Below are positions 9,897 to 21,200 of a stretch of 64,000 nt of DNA, piece after piece. Positions within the stretch are counted from its first letter, which is position 1; each line of letters opens with the position of its first letter. A program made the translations under genes and the position numbers. The notes beneath the pieces are model-generated. The model was not told the origin of the DNA. It did not search any database and saw only the letters and a program-made list of their open reading frames with translations. Source of the stretch: a bacterium (GTDB lineage: Bacteria; Patescibacteriota; Saccharimonadia; Saccharimonadales; UBA4665); NCBI GenBank assembly GCA_021848145.1, contig JAJZMX010000004.1, forward strand, positions 310,001 through 374,000, given 5' to 3'.

Positions 9897-12452
9897 GTGA
9901 ATCGAGTGCGAAGACTTTACGCCCAGTTCCAGCCAAACCACTATAAGCTGCATATTAATCCTGATAAATATAATATGTCGTTTAGTGGAAATGTAGTTAT
10001 TGAAGGCAAAAAGACTAATAGACCTAGCAAAAGGATCACCTTGCATTCTAAAGATTTAAAAATAAAGTCCGTTAAACTGATACTTCATGACCGCTCAGGA
10101 ATGAGGGATATTAAGCTTATCAGGTTTGTTTATCATAAAGCTTATGACGAGCTTAGGCTTCACAGTGAAGAAACACTATATCCAGGCGACTACCAAATTG
10201 AAATAGAATTTAGCGGTAGAATTACGAGACCAATGAATGGCCTCTATCCTTGTTACCACAAACAAGGCGACAACGAAGAGATAATTTTAGCCACACAATT
10301 CGAAAGCCATCATGCCCGGGAAGTTTTTCCATGCATAGATGAACCAGAAGCTAAGGCCATATTTGAATTAAGTTTAATCTCAGAGAAAGACGAAATAGTC
10401 CTTTCTAATACCGACCCCAGTGAACAGCGAGAAACAAAAGAGGGTATACTAAGTAGATTCAAACCGACACCGAAGATGAGCACTTACCTTTTGGCGTTTA
10501 TTATTGGCAAACTAGAATATTTAGAAAAAGTCAACAAATCCGGCGTTAGAATTAGGGCTTATGCTAGATCCGAAAACGTTCAACATACAGCATTTGCTCT
10601 AGATGTTGCAGTTAAAAGCTTAGACCTATATAACGAATATTTTGGCATTGAATATCCACTTAATAAGTGTGACCTTGTAGCTTTGCCAGACTTTGCCAGT
10701 GGAGCCATGGAGAATTGGGGATTAGTAACTTTTCGTGAACAGGCTCTAATCGTAGACCCAGCAATTACGAGCTTATCAATGAAGCAATACGTCCTAAACG
10801 TAGTAGCCCATGAATTAACCCATCAATGGTTTGGGAATTTAGTTACTATGCGATGGTGGAACGATCTTTGGTTAAACGAAAGCTTCGCAACATTAATGAG
10901 CTATGTTGCTCAAGATAAGCTCTTCCCAGAATGGGAATCATGGACTCAATTTATCGTTGACGAACAAACACCTGCATTAAGGCTTGACCAGCTAGAAAAT
11001 ACACACCCAATAAACGTAGACATTAGACATCCAGATGAAATACGTACTATTTTTGACAATATTAGCTACGAAAAAGGAGCTAGTGTTTTATTTATGCTCA
11101 AACAATTTTTGGGTGAAGATAATTTTAAAAATGGTTTGCATGTGTATCTTGAACGCCACGCTTATTCAAACACTGAATCTAAAGACTTATGGAAAGCTTG
11201 GGAAGAGGTCTCTAATAAACCTATTGCTGATTTTATGAGTGCCTGGACTACTCAACCAGGTTATCCAATTATCAACGTCAAGGTAGACAATAATCATGTA
11301 AGTCTTACCCAAAAGCGGTTCTATATAAACCCTGACGCCTTAAAACAAAATGTCATATGGCCAATCCCTCTATTTTCCAATGTTAGTCTTAGTCATTCTG
11401 TTCTTGGTAAAGTAGAGCAAAATCTTAGTTTTAGAGCTCATGCACATCCATTAATAATTAACCATGAACGCAATTCATTCTGTAGGGTAGTTTATGATGA
11501 CAAGCATACTAAATTGCTATCCGAATCAGTATATAAAGGAAAAATGAAAGAACTTGACAGGCTAGGCTTATTAAGTGATAGTTTTGATTCTGCAAAAGCT
11601 GGATTTTCTGAAACAACTAAGACGCTTGATTTACTAAAAGCCTATACCAATGAAGATAGCGTTGTTGTATGGGAAATTATTAGCTCTAATTTAAGTTCAT
11701 TAAGAACCGTAATGGACAACGAAAAACTAAGAGAAGCGATGAATCCAGACATACAAAAACTTATATTAAAGCAATATAAACGTCTTGGATGGAATGAAAA
11801 ATCTATCGATTCTCACTTTGATAAACTACTGAGGCCAATAATTTTAGGTTTGGCTTGTGCCAGCGAACAACCAGACGCAATAAAAAAAGCTATTGAAATT
11901 TTTGAAAATAGACAACTTAGACCGGTCATTTCAAACCTTAGAGGCGTAGTCTACACCACAGTAGCACGTCATGGGGATAGAAACGATTTTGTCCAAATGG
12001 TTAATATGCATAATTCAAGCGACAACAGTGAAGAGAGACTATCTCTTACTGCAGCAATAACTAACTTTAAACAAAAAGAATTAATTAAAGAGTCTCTAGA
12101 TCTAATTAAATCGGAGAAGGTACGACTCCAAGATGTCGCTTATTGGATTAGTGATAGTTTCGCCAATAGGTATGCAAAGGAACTTACATGGGAATGGCTT
12201 AAAGAAAATTGGCAATGGTTAAAAATGAATATAGGAACTGATTTAAGTTTTTATATGATGCCAAGGTACGTTGCTAGGGCATACAGCGACGATAAGTTTT
12301 TGTCAGAATTTAAAAAGTTCTTTATCGCTAATTTAGGTTCAAGTTTTAATAGACCATTAGACCAAGCTATAGAAACTATAAATTGGCAAGCTAAGTGGAA
12401 GAAACGTGATCTTAATAGCTTGCTAGAATATTATCATGCAAAAAAGTCCTAA
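9897..12452 (+). CDS. M1 family zinc aminopeptidase
   Basis: GAMENWG and HELTHQWFG...NESFA motifs; GTG start. Confidence 0.93.
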   Translation: MNRVRRLYAQFQPNHYKLHINPDKYNMSFSGNVVIEGKKTNRPSKRITLHSKDLKIKSVKLILHDRSGMRDIKLIRFVYHKAYDELRLHSEETLYPGDYQIEIEFSGRITRPMNGLYPCYHKQGDNEEIILATQFESHHAREVFPCIDEPEAKAIFELSLISEKDEIVLSNTDPSEQRETKEGILSRFKPTPKMSTYLLAFIIGKLEYLEKVNKSGVRIRAYARSENVQHTAFALDVAVKSLDLYNEYFGIEYPLNKCDLVALPDFASGAMENWGLVTFREQALIVDPAITSLSMKQYVLNVVAHELTHQWFGNLVTMRWWNDLWLNESFATLMSYVAQDKLFPEWESWTQFIVDEQTPALRLDQLENTHPINVDIRHPDEIRTIFDNISYEKGASVLFMLKQFLGEDNFKNGLHVYLERHAYSNTESKDLWKAWEEVSNKPIADFMSAWTTQPGYPIINVKVDNNHVSLTQKRFYINPDALKQNVIWPIPLFSNVSLSHSVLGKVEQNLSFRAHAHPLIINHERNSFCRVVYDDKHTKLLSESVYKGKMKELDRLGLLSDSFDSAKAGFSETTKTLDLLKAYTNEDSVVVWEIISSNLSSLRTVMDNEKLREAMNPDIQKLILKQYKRLGWNEKSIDSHFDKLLRPIILGLACASEQPDAIKKAIEIFENRQLRPVISNLRGVVYTTVARHGDRNDFVQMVNMHNSSDNSEERLSLTAAITNFKQKELIKESLDLIKSEKVRLQDVAYWISDSFANRYAKELTWEWLKENWQWLKMNIGTDLSFYMMPRYVARAYSDDKFLSEFKKFFIANLGSSFNRPLDQAIETINWQAKWKKRDLNSLLEYYHAKKS

Positions 12453-12990
12453 TAGGCTCAAAAGATTTACGGTGATAAATAGTATAGCCGTTTTCAACTA
12501 ATGCCTGCTTATGACTTTTTGTGCCATAACCTACGTTAGTCTTAAAACCAAATTGCGGGAATTGATCATGTAAATTCATCATAAAATTATCTCTAGCTAC
12601 TTTAGCAACTATACTAGCAGCGCTAATTGCTGGAATAATACTGTCACCTCTAATTAATGTCTCGCTATTATAAATATCAGGCAGATAATTAAAGTTGCCA
12701 TCTAGAATTATCTTGTCAGGTCTATCATCCATATTACTTAATGCCCTTTTGGATGCTAATGTCAGTGAGGCGGATAGTCCTATAGCGTCAATTTCTTCTG
12801 CAGAAACCCAACCTAAACCAACATATATAGCCTTAGTATAAATTTCTTTAGATAGGACCTTTCTTTTTGTCGTAGAAAGTAGTTTTGAATCCTTAATACC
12901 ATCAATAGAACAATCTAGCAAAACAGCACCGACAACTAAAGGACCAGCTAAGCATCCTCTTCCAACCTCATCGACACCAAGAATGCGCAT
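12412..12990 (-). CDS. rnhB: Ribonuclease HII
   Basis: GVDEVGRGCLAGPLVVGAV, DGN, SIVAKVARD motifs. Confidence 0.94.
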   Translation of the reverse strand: MRILGVDEVGRGCLAGPLVVGAVLLDCSIDGIKDSKLLSTTKRKVLSKEIYTKAIYVGLGWVSAEEIDAIGLSASLTLASKRALSNMDDRPDKIILDGNFNYLPDIYNSETLIRGDSIIPAISAASIVAKVARDNFMMNLHDQFPQFGFKTNVGYGTKSHKQALVENGYTIYHRKSFEPIRTFLHDNILASY

Positions 12991-13020
12991 AACTAGTATT
13001 TAGTTAACGCTAATAGAAAA

Positions 13021-13509
13021 TTATTTTTCAGAAAATTCAGTTTTATCTTCTTTAGGTTCAGATTTCGATTCTGCGTCAACTTTATCTTTGGTTTTAGCCT
13101 CTTCTACTGAATCCTTTTTTTGAACTTCAGAATCGGATACTGCATTTACGGATTCGCGGTCAAACTCTACGCCACTAAGTTTAGCAGCCTTACCGGTACG
13201 TGTACGCATGTATGAAAGATAATTACGTCGCACTTTACTTCTTTTAGCAACTTCAACCTTCACTACAAGCGGACTATGAAGAAGAAAGCTTTTCTCAACA
13301 CCAACACCACTTGACATACGCCTAACTGTTATACGGCTCATTGAGCTGTTCTTTTTAGATGTTTTAATAACTAGACCTTGGAATACCTGGATTCTCTCCT
13401 TATTGCCTTCGTGAATTTTCTGATGAACACGGACAGTATCGCCACTCCTGACGTCGACAACTTGTGTCTTTTTGTTGTTTGCCTCAATTTTATCTATTAC
13501 AGTTTGCAT
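13021..13509 (-). CDS. rplS: 50S ribosomal protein L19 with charged C-terminal extension
   Basis: GDTVRVHQKIHEGNKERIQVFQGLVI ... KRSKVRRNYLSYMR; extra ~45 aa K/E/D/S-rich tail. Confidence 0.93.
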   Translation of the reverse strand: MQTVIDKIEANNKKTQVVDVRSGDTVRVHQKIHEGNKERIQVFQGLVIKTSKKNSSMSRITVRRMSSGVGVEKSFLLHSPLVVKVEVAKRSKVRRNYLSYMRTRTGKAAKLSGVEFDRESVNAVSDSEVQKKDSVEEAKTKDKVDAESKSEPKEDKTEFSEK

Positions 13510-13555
13510 AACTGCGTAATTTTACTTTAAATTTAAGTTTTACTCAAGTATCTTT

Positions 13556-14545
13556 TTAAAATATTAATACAGACCCCGCTACCGTCACGCCTGCTCCAAA
13601 ACCTAACATCATTATAGGATCGCCCCTCTTAACTTTTCCATCCGTAACCATTTCCGTTAATGCCATTGGTATAGAGGATGATGAAGTGTTTGCATGTCTA
13701 TCGATAGTAATGGCCATCTTTTCTAAAGGTATATTTAAACGTTTTGCAATCATGTTTATTATTCTTATATTTGCTTGATGCAAAATAAACATGCCAATGT
13801 CGTCTTTCTCGATTTTCATGTTTTCATATGCTTTTTTTAATACAATACTGCCGACCTCAACGCAAAGAGGTACTACTTTTTGTAGTACTAAATTACCAAT
13901 CATTTTTATGTAACCACTATTTTGGTCAACATATAATGCTGGTATTAGGTCGCTATCCGTTTCATAATGCCAAGCAACTAATCCGGCGTCAGGTCTATTC
14001 TCGTTTCGTTTTAATAATACAGCACCAGCCCCGTCCCCAAATAGCATTGCCGTATCTCTATCATTAAAATCAGTATGTCTAGATAAAATATCTGTTCCAA
14101 TCACTAGTCCCGTTTTAATGTCATCATCGACTTTAAAATCATTAAACGTATCATTAATTGAATAGACAAAGCTAGCACATGCAGCATTTTGGTCTGAAAC
14201 CTTGCCCGCCTTGAGTCCAAGCTCACTATTAACGTCATTTGCTGTACCGGGAGTTTTCATATCAGAGGTCCATGTCCCGACTCTTAAGACATCGATTTCA
14301 TACGGCTTCGATAATCCTGCCATCCTTAAAGCTTCTTGAGCAGCCTTTGAAGCTAAAGTTCGACTTGGGCTAGTTTCATCCCATTCAGAATAATACCTAG
14401 ATGCTATACCAACTTTTGTTCTAAGCCATTCGTCACTTGAGTTATATCCTTTTTCGTTTATAAGTTCAAAATTAGATACCGATCGACTAGGTAAAGCCAA
14501 TCCACATCCTGCAATTTCAATACCGGTTATTGGATGTTGAGACAT
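13556..14545 (-). CDS. fabH: 3-oxoacyl-ACP synthase III (KAS III/FabH-like); ORF extends to 14608 but MSQHPITG is the likely start
   Basis: Cys in NAACASFVY, LHQANIRI, DRHANTSSSSIP (Cys-His-Asn triad intact), GFGAGVT C-terminus. Confidence 0.88.
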   Translation of the reverse strand: MSQHPITGIEIAGCGLALPSRSVSNFELINEKGYNSSDEWLRTKVGIASRYYSEWDETSPSRTLASKAAQEALRMAGLSKPYEIDVLRVGTWTSDMKTPGTANDVNSELGLKAGKVSDQNAACASFVYSINDTFNDFKVDDDIKTGLVIGTDILSRHTDFNDRDTAMLFGDGAGAVLLKRNENRPDAGLVAWHYETDSDLIPALYVDQNSGYIKMIGNLVLQKVVPLCVEVGSIVLKKAYENMKIEKDDIGMFILHQANIRIINMIAKRLNIPLEKMAITIDRHANTSSSSIPMALTEMVTDGKVKRGDPIMMLGFGAGVTVAGSVLIF

Positions 14546-14607
14546 AATTATTAATAACAAGTATACTCCACTTGCCTGATGCACGATCTGGAAAGTAGAA
14601 TAGGGCA

Positions 14608-15744
14608 ATGAATTATAAAAAACTTGCTTTAGATAAACATAAACAACTTGGTGGCAAAATTGCTCTTAAATTGAAGGACAACCTAGATAGTAAAGAAAAT
14701 TTAAGTACATACTACACCCCTGGAGTAGCAGCTGTAAGCAGTCTAGTAGCCGAACATCCTAAACAGACTCGTGATTATACCTGGACTAACAACAATGTAG
14801 CAATAGTTAGCGACGGCTCGGCAGTGTTAGGGCTAGGAGATATTGGACCATACGGCGCTCTTCCCGTAATGGAAGGCAAAGCTATGCTTTTCAAACATTT
14901 TGCCGATATTGACGCAGTGCCCATTGTTTTAGATGTTCATGGGACCGATGAAATTGTTAATGCTATCAAAGCGATCGCGCCAAGCTTTGGAGGCATAAAC
15001 CTAGAAGATATTTCTGCACCTAAATGCTTTGAAATCGAAGAAAGACTTAAATCTGATCTTAAAATTCCAGTAATGCATGATGATCAGCACGGCACTGCGG
15101 TAGTTACACTAGCTGGGCTAATAAACGCTGCTAAGGTTGTTGGCAAGGACTTAAATGATTGTAAAGTTACCTTATCCGGAACAGGAGCCGCCGGAATCGC
15201 AATAGTTAAGTTGATTAAAAAATATGCACCCAAAATCCATATTATCGCCGTCGACTCAAAAGGAATTATATACAAGGGGAGGGATAATCTAAATACTAGT
15301 AAAGAAGACTTACTTAAGTACTTAGACAAGACAAGTCATGAAGGCTCACTTAAGAATGCAGTTACTGGAGCTGATATATTTATCGGAGTATCTAGTCCCA
15401 ACATCCTAACAACTGAGATGATTAAATTAATGACACCTAGGCCTATCATCTTTGCAATGGCAAACCCAGATCCAGAGATCACTCCTGAAAAGGCAATGTT
15501 AGCAGGTGCTGCAGTAATAGCCACAGGTAGAAGCGACTACCCTAATCAAGTAAATAATGCTTTAGCTTTCCCTGGTATATTTCGAGGCGCTCTAGATAAC
15601 AATGTTCATAAAATTACTGAGAGACACAAACTTAATGCCGCAGAAGCAATAGCAAATTTAGTTGAAAAGCCAACAGCAGATAATATTGTTCCTAATATTG
15701 GAAATAAGAAATTAGTAGAAGTAATAGCAAATCTTATTCGATAA
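14608..15744 (+). CDS. NAD(P)-dependent malic enzyme
   Basis: YYTPGVA, VSDGSAVLGLGDIGPYGALPVMEGKA, HDDQHGTA, GTGAAG. Confidence 0.95.
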   Translation: MNYKKLALDKHKQLGGKIALKLKDNLDSKENLSTYYTPGVAAVSSLVAEHPKQTRDYTWTNNNVAIVSDGSAVLGLGDIGPYGALPVMEGKAMLFKHFADIDAVPIVLDVHGTDEIVNAIKAIAPSFGGINLEDISAPKCFEIEERLKSDLKIPVMHDDQHGTAVVTLAGLINAAKVVGKDLNDCKVTLSGTGAAGIAIVKLIKKYAPKIHIIAVDSKGIIYKGRDNLNTSKEDLLKYLDKTSHEGSLKNAVTGADIFIGVSSPNILTTEMIKLMTPRPIIFAMANPDPEITPEKAMLAGAAVIATGRSDYPNQVNNALAFPGIFRGALDNNVHKITERHKLNAAEAIANLVEKPTADNIVPNIGNKKLVEVIANLIR

Positions 15745-17347
15745 CTCTAAATACTTCCTCTAAAGTCGTAACACCACTAAGAACCTTAATAATTGCATCT
15801 TGAAGCATGGTTGTCATGCCACCTTGGATAGCGGCCTTTTCTATATCTGAACTGCTTGCTACCCTCCCGGGGTTTACGATAACTTCTCTCACTGAATCAG
15901 TCATAGTAAGTTGCTCTCTAATTGGTAACATACCCGTGTAACCGTATGGGTTATTCTCGTTAGCGGCTGGCTTATAAAGCTTTAGACCCTCGAGATTCGG
16001 CCTATCAATATCTTCAGGTAACGTAGATATTACTTGTTTAATAATCTGTAATTCATGCTCGCTTGGTTCGTATGCTTGTTTTGAAGTATCGTCTAGTTTT
16101 CTAATTAATCGCTGAGACATAATTAACTTAACTGCCGATACAAACAAAGGGTTTTGCCCAATAATGTCGGCAAGCCTGGTCATGGCTGCAGCAGCGCTAC
16201 TAGCATGGAAGGTTGTCAAAACTAAATGCCCCGTCAGAGCTGCTTGCAATGCTGTTCTAGCTGTGTCTTGATCACGGATTTCTCCCACCATGACCACATC
16301 TGGGTCAAGCCTTAAAACAGCTCGTAGTTTATCTGCGAATGATAAGTCGTTTCCTCTTTCGCTTGAATGAACAGATATCTGAGTAACTCCATGAAACTGA
16401 AACTCGACCGGGTCTTCTATAGTGATAATTTTCCTTTCATCAACATTAAGACTATTAAGAATTGAGTATAGGGTTGTTGTTTTTCCAGAACCGGTAGGTC
16501 CGACAACCATCACAAGTCCTGAAGGCTTAGAAATAATGCTATCAACAACAACTCTTTCTTTGGATGATAGCATTAACCTGTCCAACTGGAACCTTGTTTC
16601 GTCCATATTAAATAGACGCATCACTATATCTATGCCGTTTATTGTTGGTACTGTCTCAAGCCTTAAGTTAACATCAACCATCGAGTTATCTGCCATTTTA
16701 ACCTTTTGGGCTATGTGCCCTTGCTGAGCTTCATTAGATCCAGTTGATATATTTCCTGCACTAGCAATAGCTGATAAAAGAACACGGTATTTCTCAATTG
16801 GTATCCTCGCTATGACATGTAATACTCCATCAATCCTAAATCGTATCCTAGATCCATTTTCTTGAGTTTCAATATGAATATCCGAAGCATTTAACCTATG
16901 TGCTTGCGAGACCAAATAAGCAAGCATATCGTCAGCCCTAACTTCATTTAAAATGGATGATATTTGCTCGATTAATGAAGAAGAGCCAGCGTCTTTCAAA
17001 TTTATATCATGATATACGACTTGCTTGGGAGGATCATAAAGGTTCATATATTCCCTGAAGCCAGTATCTGAGATTAAGACAAAGCTCACCCTTCGGTCGT
17101 TAAACCTTTCGTTTAAATCCTTTACGGCAGAACTAGGGGTAGTGTTCAATATGCCAAATAGTACATGATGGTCATCAGCTAGGAGTGGAAGAGCTTTGTA
17201 TCCACGCATTTCATTAATGCTAAGAATGTTTCGGTAAAGTTGTTTTTCTCCTTGACTAGTGTCAGCATAATTTAAGCCAAGGATCCTGGCTCTCTTCTGT
17301 GTTGCTAATTCTTCATCTAACCTAATGTCTTGGCTCATAAATGTCAC
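15734..17347 (-). CDS. GspE/PilB-family type II secretion/type IV pilus assembly ATPase
   Basis: Walker A GPTGSGKTTTLYSIL, VGEIRDQDTARTALQAALTGHLVLTTFH. Confidence 0.93.
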   Translation of the reverse strand: MTFMSQDIRLDEELATQKRARILGLNYADTSQGEKQLYRNILSINEMRGYKALPLLADDHHVLFGILNTTPSSAVKDLNERFNDRRVSFVLISDTGFREYMNLYDPPKQVVYHDINLKDAGSSSLIEQISSILNEVRADDMLAYLVSQAHRLNASDIHIETQENGSRIRFRIDGVLHVIARIPIEKYRVLLSAIASAGNISTGSNEAQQGHIAQKVKMADNSMVDVNLRLETVPTINGIDIVMRLFNMDETRFQLDRLMLSSKERVVVDSIISKPSGLVMVVGPTGSGKTTTLYSILNSLNVDERKIITIEDPVEFQFHGVTQISVHSSERGNDLSFADKLRAVLRLDPDVVMVGEIRDQDTARTALQAALTGHLVLTTFHASSAAAAMTRLADIIGQNPLFVSAVKLIMSQRLIRKLDDTSKQAYEPSEHELQIIKQVISTLPEDIDRPNLEGLKLYKPAANENNPYGYTGMLPIREQLTMTDSVREVIVNPGRVASSSDIEKAAIQGGMTTMLQDAIIKVLSGVTTLEEVFRVIE

Positions 17348-17392
17348 CTAATATTATAAAGCATTAGCACCTTGTTGGTTTATATTATTACT

Positions 17393-17896
17393 ATGAAAAA
17401 AACTAAATTATACCTCATCGTCGAGAACATACGGAGCGCACATAACGTCGGGTCTTTACTTAGGAGCGCAGAAGGACTTGGCGTATCTGAAGTTGCGCTG
17501 TGTGGATATACGCCTTATCCCAAAAAAGATAACGACGAAAGATTGCCTTATTTGGCTGAAAAGATTAACAATCGGATAAGAAAAACTGCCTTAGGAGCTG
17601 AATTTAAACAAAGATGGCGTTACTTTAAGGATTCACAACAAGCTATAGGTTATTATCGTGATAAAGGCATACAAATCGTAAGCTTGGAGCAGACAAATAA
17701 CGCCAAACAAATAACTAAGTTTAAAGTTAGTGGTGATATAGCATTAGTAGTTGGTAATGAAATAGAAGGTGTTAAGCATGATACCATTATGGCTAGCGAC
17801 AGCGTAATCTACATTCCTATGAAAGGGGAAAAAGAGTCATTTAATGTCACAATTGCAGCGTCCATGGCTCTTTTCTATTTAACGCTTATGGTATAG
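17393..17896 (+). CDS. TrmH/SpoU family RNA 2'-O-methyltransferase (ORF from 17372; MKKTK start preferred)
   Basis: NIRSAHNVGSLLRSAEGLGV, GNEIEGV, IPMKGEKESFNVTIAASMAL. Confidence 0.88.
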   Translation: MKKTKLYLIVENIRSAHNVGSLLRSAEGLGVSEVALCGYTPYPKKDNDERLPYLAEKINNRIRKTALGAEFKQRWRYFKDSQQAIGYYRDKGIQIVSLEQTNNAKQITKFKVSGDIALVVGNEIEGVKHDTIMASDSVIYIPMKGEKESFNVTIAASMALFYLTLMV

Positions 17897-17920
17897 TGTC
17901 ATTAGTTAACTTAAAGAGAA

Positions 17921-18295
17921 ATGTCCTTAACAACAAAGCCCAGGCCTGTAACGAGTCATAAGAAGATCAAAGGTGGTCACCACCGTCATTCAAAGAGTTA
18001 CGTAAAAACATACTGGCCATACATACCAATATTGGCAATTATTGGCTTAGGTATATTAATTAACAGCGTCTGGCATACCACTTATACCATAAGTTTGTCT
18101 TCATATACATACTACGACGTAATAGAGTCAAGCGTTGGCGTTTTAGCATTATCTATTTTTCTTCTACGTCACGCCTTTGCCTGGCATAAAGTATTAATAC
18201 GTGGAGAAGACTTTATAACTAAACATCCATTACTAGATATTTGCCTAGTTACTTTAGCTGTGAGTGGACTAGTGCTGTCGAGCCACACTATTTAA
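17921..18295 (+). CDS. Small multi-TM membrane protein
   Basis: 124-aa ORF with ~3 hydrophobic segments. Confidence 0.6.
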   Translation: MSLTTKPRPVTSHKKIKGGHHRHSKSYVKTYWPYIPILAIIGLGILINSVWHTTYTISLSSYTYYDVIESSVGVLALSIFLLRHAFAWHKVLIRGEDFITKHPLLDICLVTLAVSGLVLSSHTI

Positions 18296-21200
18296 CAGCT
18301 ACGTTTTCATTTCCTATGAGCTCCCTAAGAAGTTTTGGGCCGTCTCCTTTAATATCTATGCCAGATGGTAATTTAATAGCTTGTCTTTTTGACTGATTAT
18401 CTAGAACAAGTACAACTTCAGTATCTCCACTATAATTGTCGATCGTTTTCTTTAAATTCCGTAACAATCCGGTGTCGTCTGAAGATTCCAGCTTTATATA
18501 TAATCTAGCATTCGGATTAGGGATACCTTTAGCACCTGGTCCACTAAGAACATTTAAATCGACTTGGTTTTTTTCGGCCGTAGGTATATAGTCCTGAGCC
18601 TGTTGTTGAGTAATTTCTCTAGCTTCATCAACCAAAACTTTTACTTCATCACTTAAATTGCCATCCCTATCCTTAGCGTTAACCTTTCCCTTAACTATTA
18701 CCACTTTGTCTTGCGTCCAAAGATTTTGGGTTTGCTGGTAGCTATTGGGAAAAAGGATAATTTCCGTGTCTCCACTTAAATCTTCTATCCTAACAAATGC
18801 CATTTTCTGACCTTTTTTAGTTGTTATTTCCCTAACAGCATTAACTATTCCGCCAATTTGTACAGTACTTCCGTCCATGTCTGTAGTAATTGAGCTGATT
18901 GGTTTGGCTTGATTTTTCAAATATGGTTCAAAATGAGCTAGAGGATGCGAAGACAGGTATAACCCGAGTAATTCCCGCTCCCACATTAATTGTTCCTTGC
19001 TTACTTCATTGGTATCTTTAATAGAAGGAAGATTCAGACTAACATTAACTTCAGCTACATTTTCAGTTCCTCCGAATAGGTCTGTTTGCCCACTATTAGC
19101 CTGTTTTTGTGTCCTCGATGTGAATGCCAATATTAAATCCATATTGTCCAATAACAATTTCCTAGAGTGAAATCGATCAAAAACGCCAGCCTTAATAAGA
19201 CTTTCTAGTGATTTTTTGTTAACCGCATGGTAGTCCACTCTTAGTAGATAATCTTCAAAACTATTAAAAGGCTTGCCAGCCCTGGTTCTAATTATTTCTT
19301 CTACGGCATTACTTCCAACATTCTTAATTGCACTCAAGCCAAAGCGTATTGAAGTCTTATCTTCATCGATAATTACCCCGAACTCATTAAAAGATTCATT
19401 AATGTCGGGAGGCAAAACAGGAATGCCCATCTTTTGACATTCGCTTATTTCAATAGCAAGTCGATCTGTATCATCATAATCTGATGTCATTAAAGCTGCC
19501 ATAAATGCTGCTGGATAATGTGCTTTAAGATAAGCTGTCCAGTATGCTATCTGTGCGTAACAAGTAGCATGAGCCTTGTTAAATGAATAGTCTGCAAAAG
19601 GCTGTATTTGAGCCCAGAGTTGCTTGGCTTGAGAATTAGTTAGTCCTTGTTTTAAACAGCCTTCTATAAATTTCGGCTCCTCCGCCTGCATAATGTCTCT
19701 TTTTTTCTTACCAATAGCCTTTCTTACTAAATCCGCCTCACCTGGACTATAACCAGCTACTAACTGAAGCAGTTTAATAATTTGCTCCTGATATACCATA
19801 ACTCCGTATGTGTCCTCTAAAATTGGCTCAAGAGATTTATGTAAATATGTAATCGAGCTCTGATTATTTTTACCTTTAATAAACCTAGGTATTTCTTGCA
19901 TTGGGCCAGGCCTATATAGTGCATTCATCGCAATAATATCTTCAAAAAGATTAGGTTTAAGCTCCTTTAAGTAGCGTCTCATACCAGCAGATTCAAACTG
20001 AAAAACCCCAGTAGTGTCGCCTAACCGGAATAAGTTAAGCGTCTTATCATCGTCTATTGGAATGTTATCTAATGCTATTGCATTACCATACACTTTCTTA
20101 ATAATGCGCAAAGCGTTCTTTAGTATTGTTAAGTTCGCAAGGCCCAGAAAATCCATTTTAAGAAGGCCAAGCTCCTCAATTGGACCCATAGAATATTGTG
20201 TAGCTACAACGCCTTTTTGCGCCATTTCTAGGGGTGTAAAATTAAACAAATCGTCTGGGGCAATAACAACGCCAGCAGCATGAATTCCATGGCTTCTAAT
20301 CGTCCCCTCTAGTTGCATAGCAAGGTCAAATATACGCTTAGCAGAACTACTATTCTTGTATTCTTGGGATAATACTTTATCTTCTTTAATAGAAGTTTTC
20401 AGTGGAATGTGCCTTCCTTGTATTGGAGGAGGAATCATTTTAGCTAACCTATCGGCGTCAGCATACGGAACTTCAAGTACTCTTGCAACATCTCTAACTG
20501 CGTTTCTTGCAGCCATTCTTCCAAATGTTACTATATTAGCTACTCTGTCATGCCCATACTTCTCCACACAGTATGTTATAACCTCATCTCGTCTAGTATC
20601 TTGAATATCAATATCTATATCAGGCATGCTAATACGTCCTGGATTGAGGAATCGTTCAAACATTAAGTTGTATTTAAGTGGTTCAATTTCAGTAATCCTT
20701 AGTGAGTATGCAACTATTGAACCCGCAGCACTGCCTCTTCCTGGTCCAAAAACAATACCACGATCCTTACCCCATCTAATAAAATCCTGAACTATTAGGA
20801 AATAGCCATTGAAGCCCATTTCATTTATTACCTTAAGTTCATATTCGGCACGATCAATAATTTCTTTACTTAGACTCAACTTGGCTTGTTCTAGGCCTAG
20901 CTTCTCGCTATCCCTTAAACTAACTTCAGCGTACCTCCAAGCTAATCCCTGCCAAACCAGTTTATGCAAATAGGTTTTTTCATCTTCTCCTTCAGGAACA
21001 GGAAACTTAGGAATTAAAATACTACCCAGGTTAATACTTACATCACATCTATCAGCTATCTTTTTACTGTTTAAAATAACCTCTGGATGAGTCTTGCCCC
21101 ATCTTTTAATAACATCTACAGGATCAGTAACGCTAAGATCAAAGTTCGCTAGGCTCATACGATCTTTATCGTTTAAGTACGAGCCTGTTTGTACACATAA

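Noticed and set aside
9825-10046. 73-aa minus ORF overlapping the aminopeptidase start
   Set aside because: Low-complexity translation, overlaps conserved gene and nusA promoter region.
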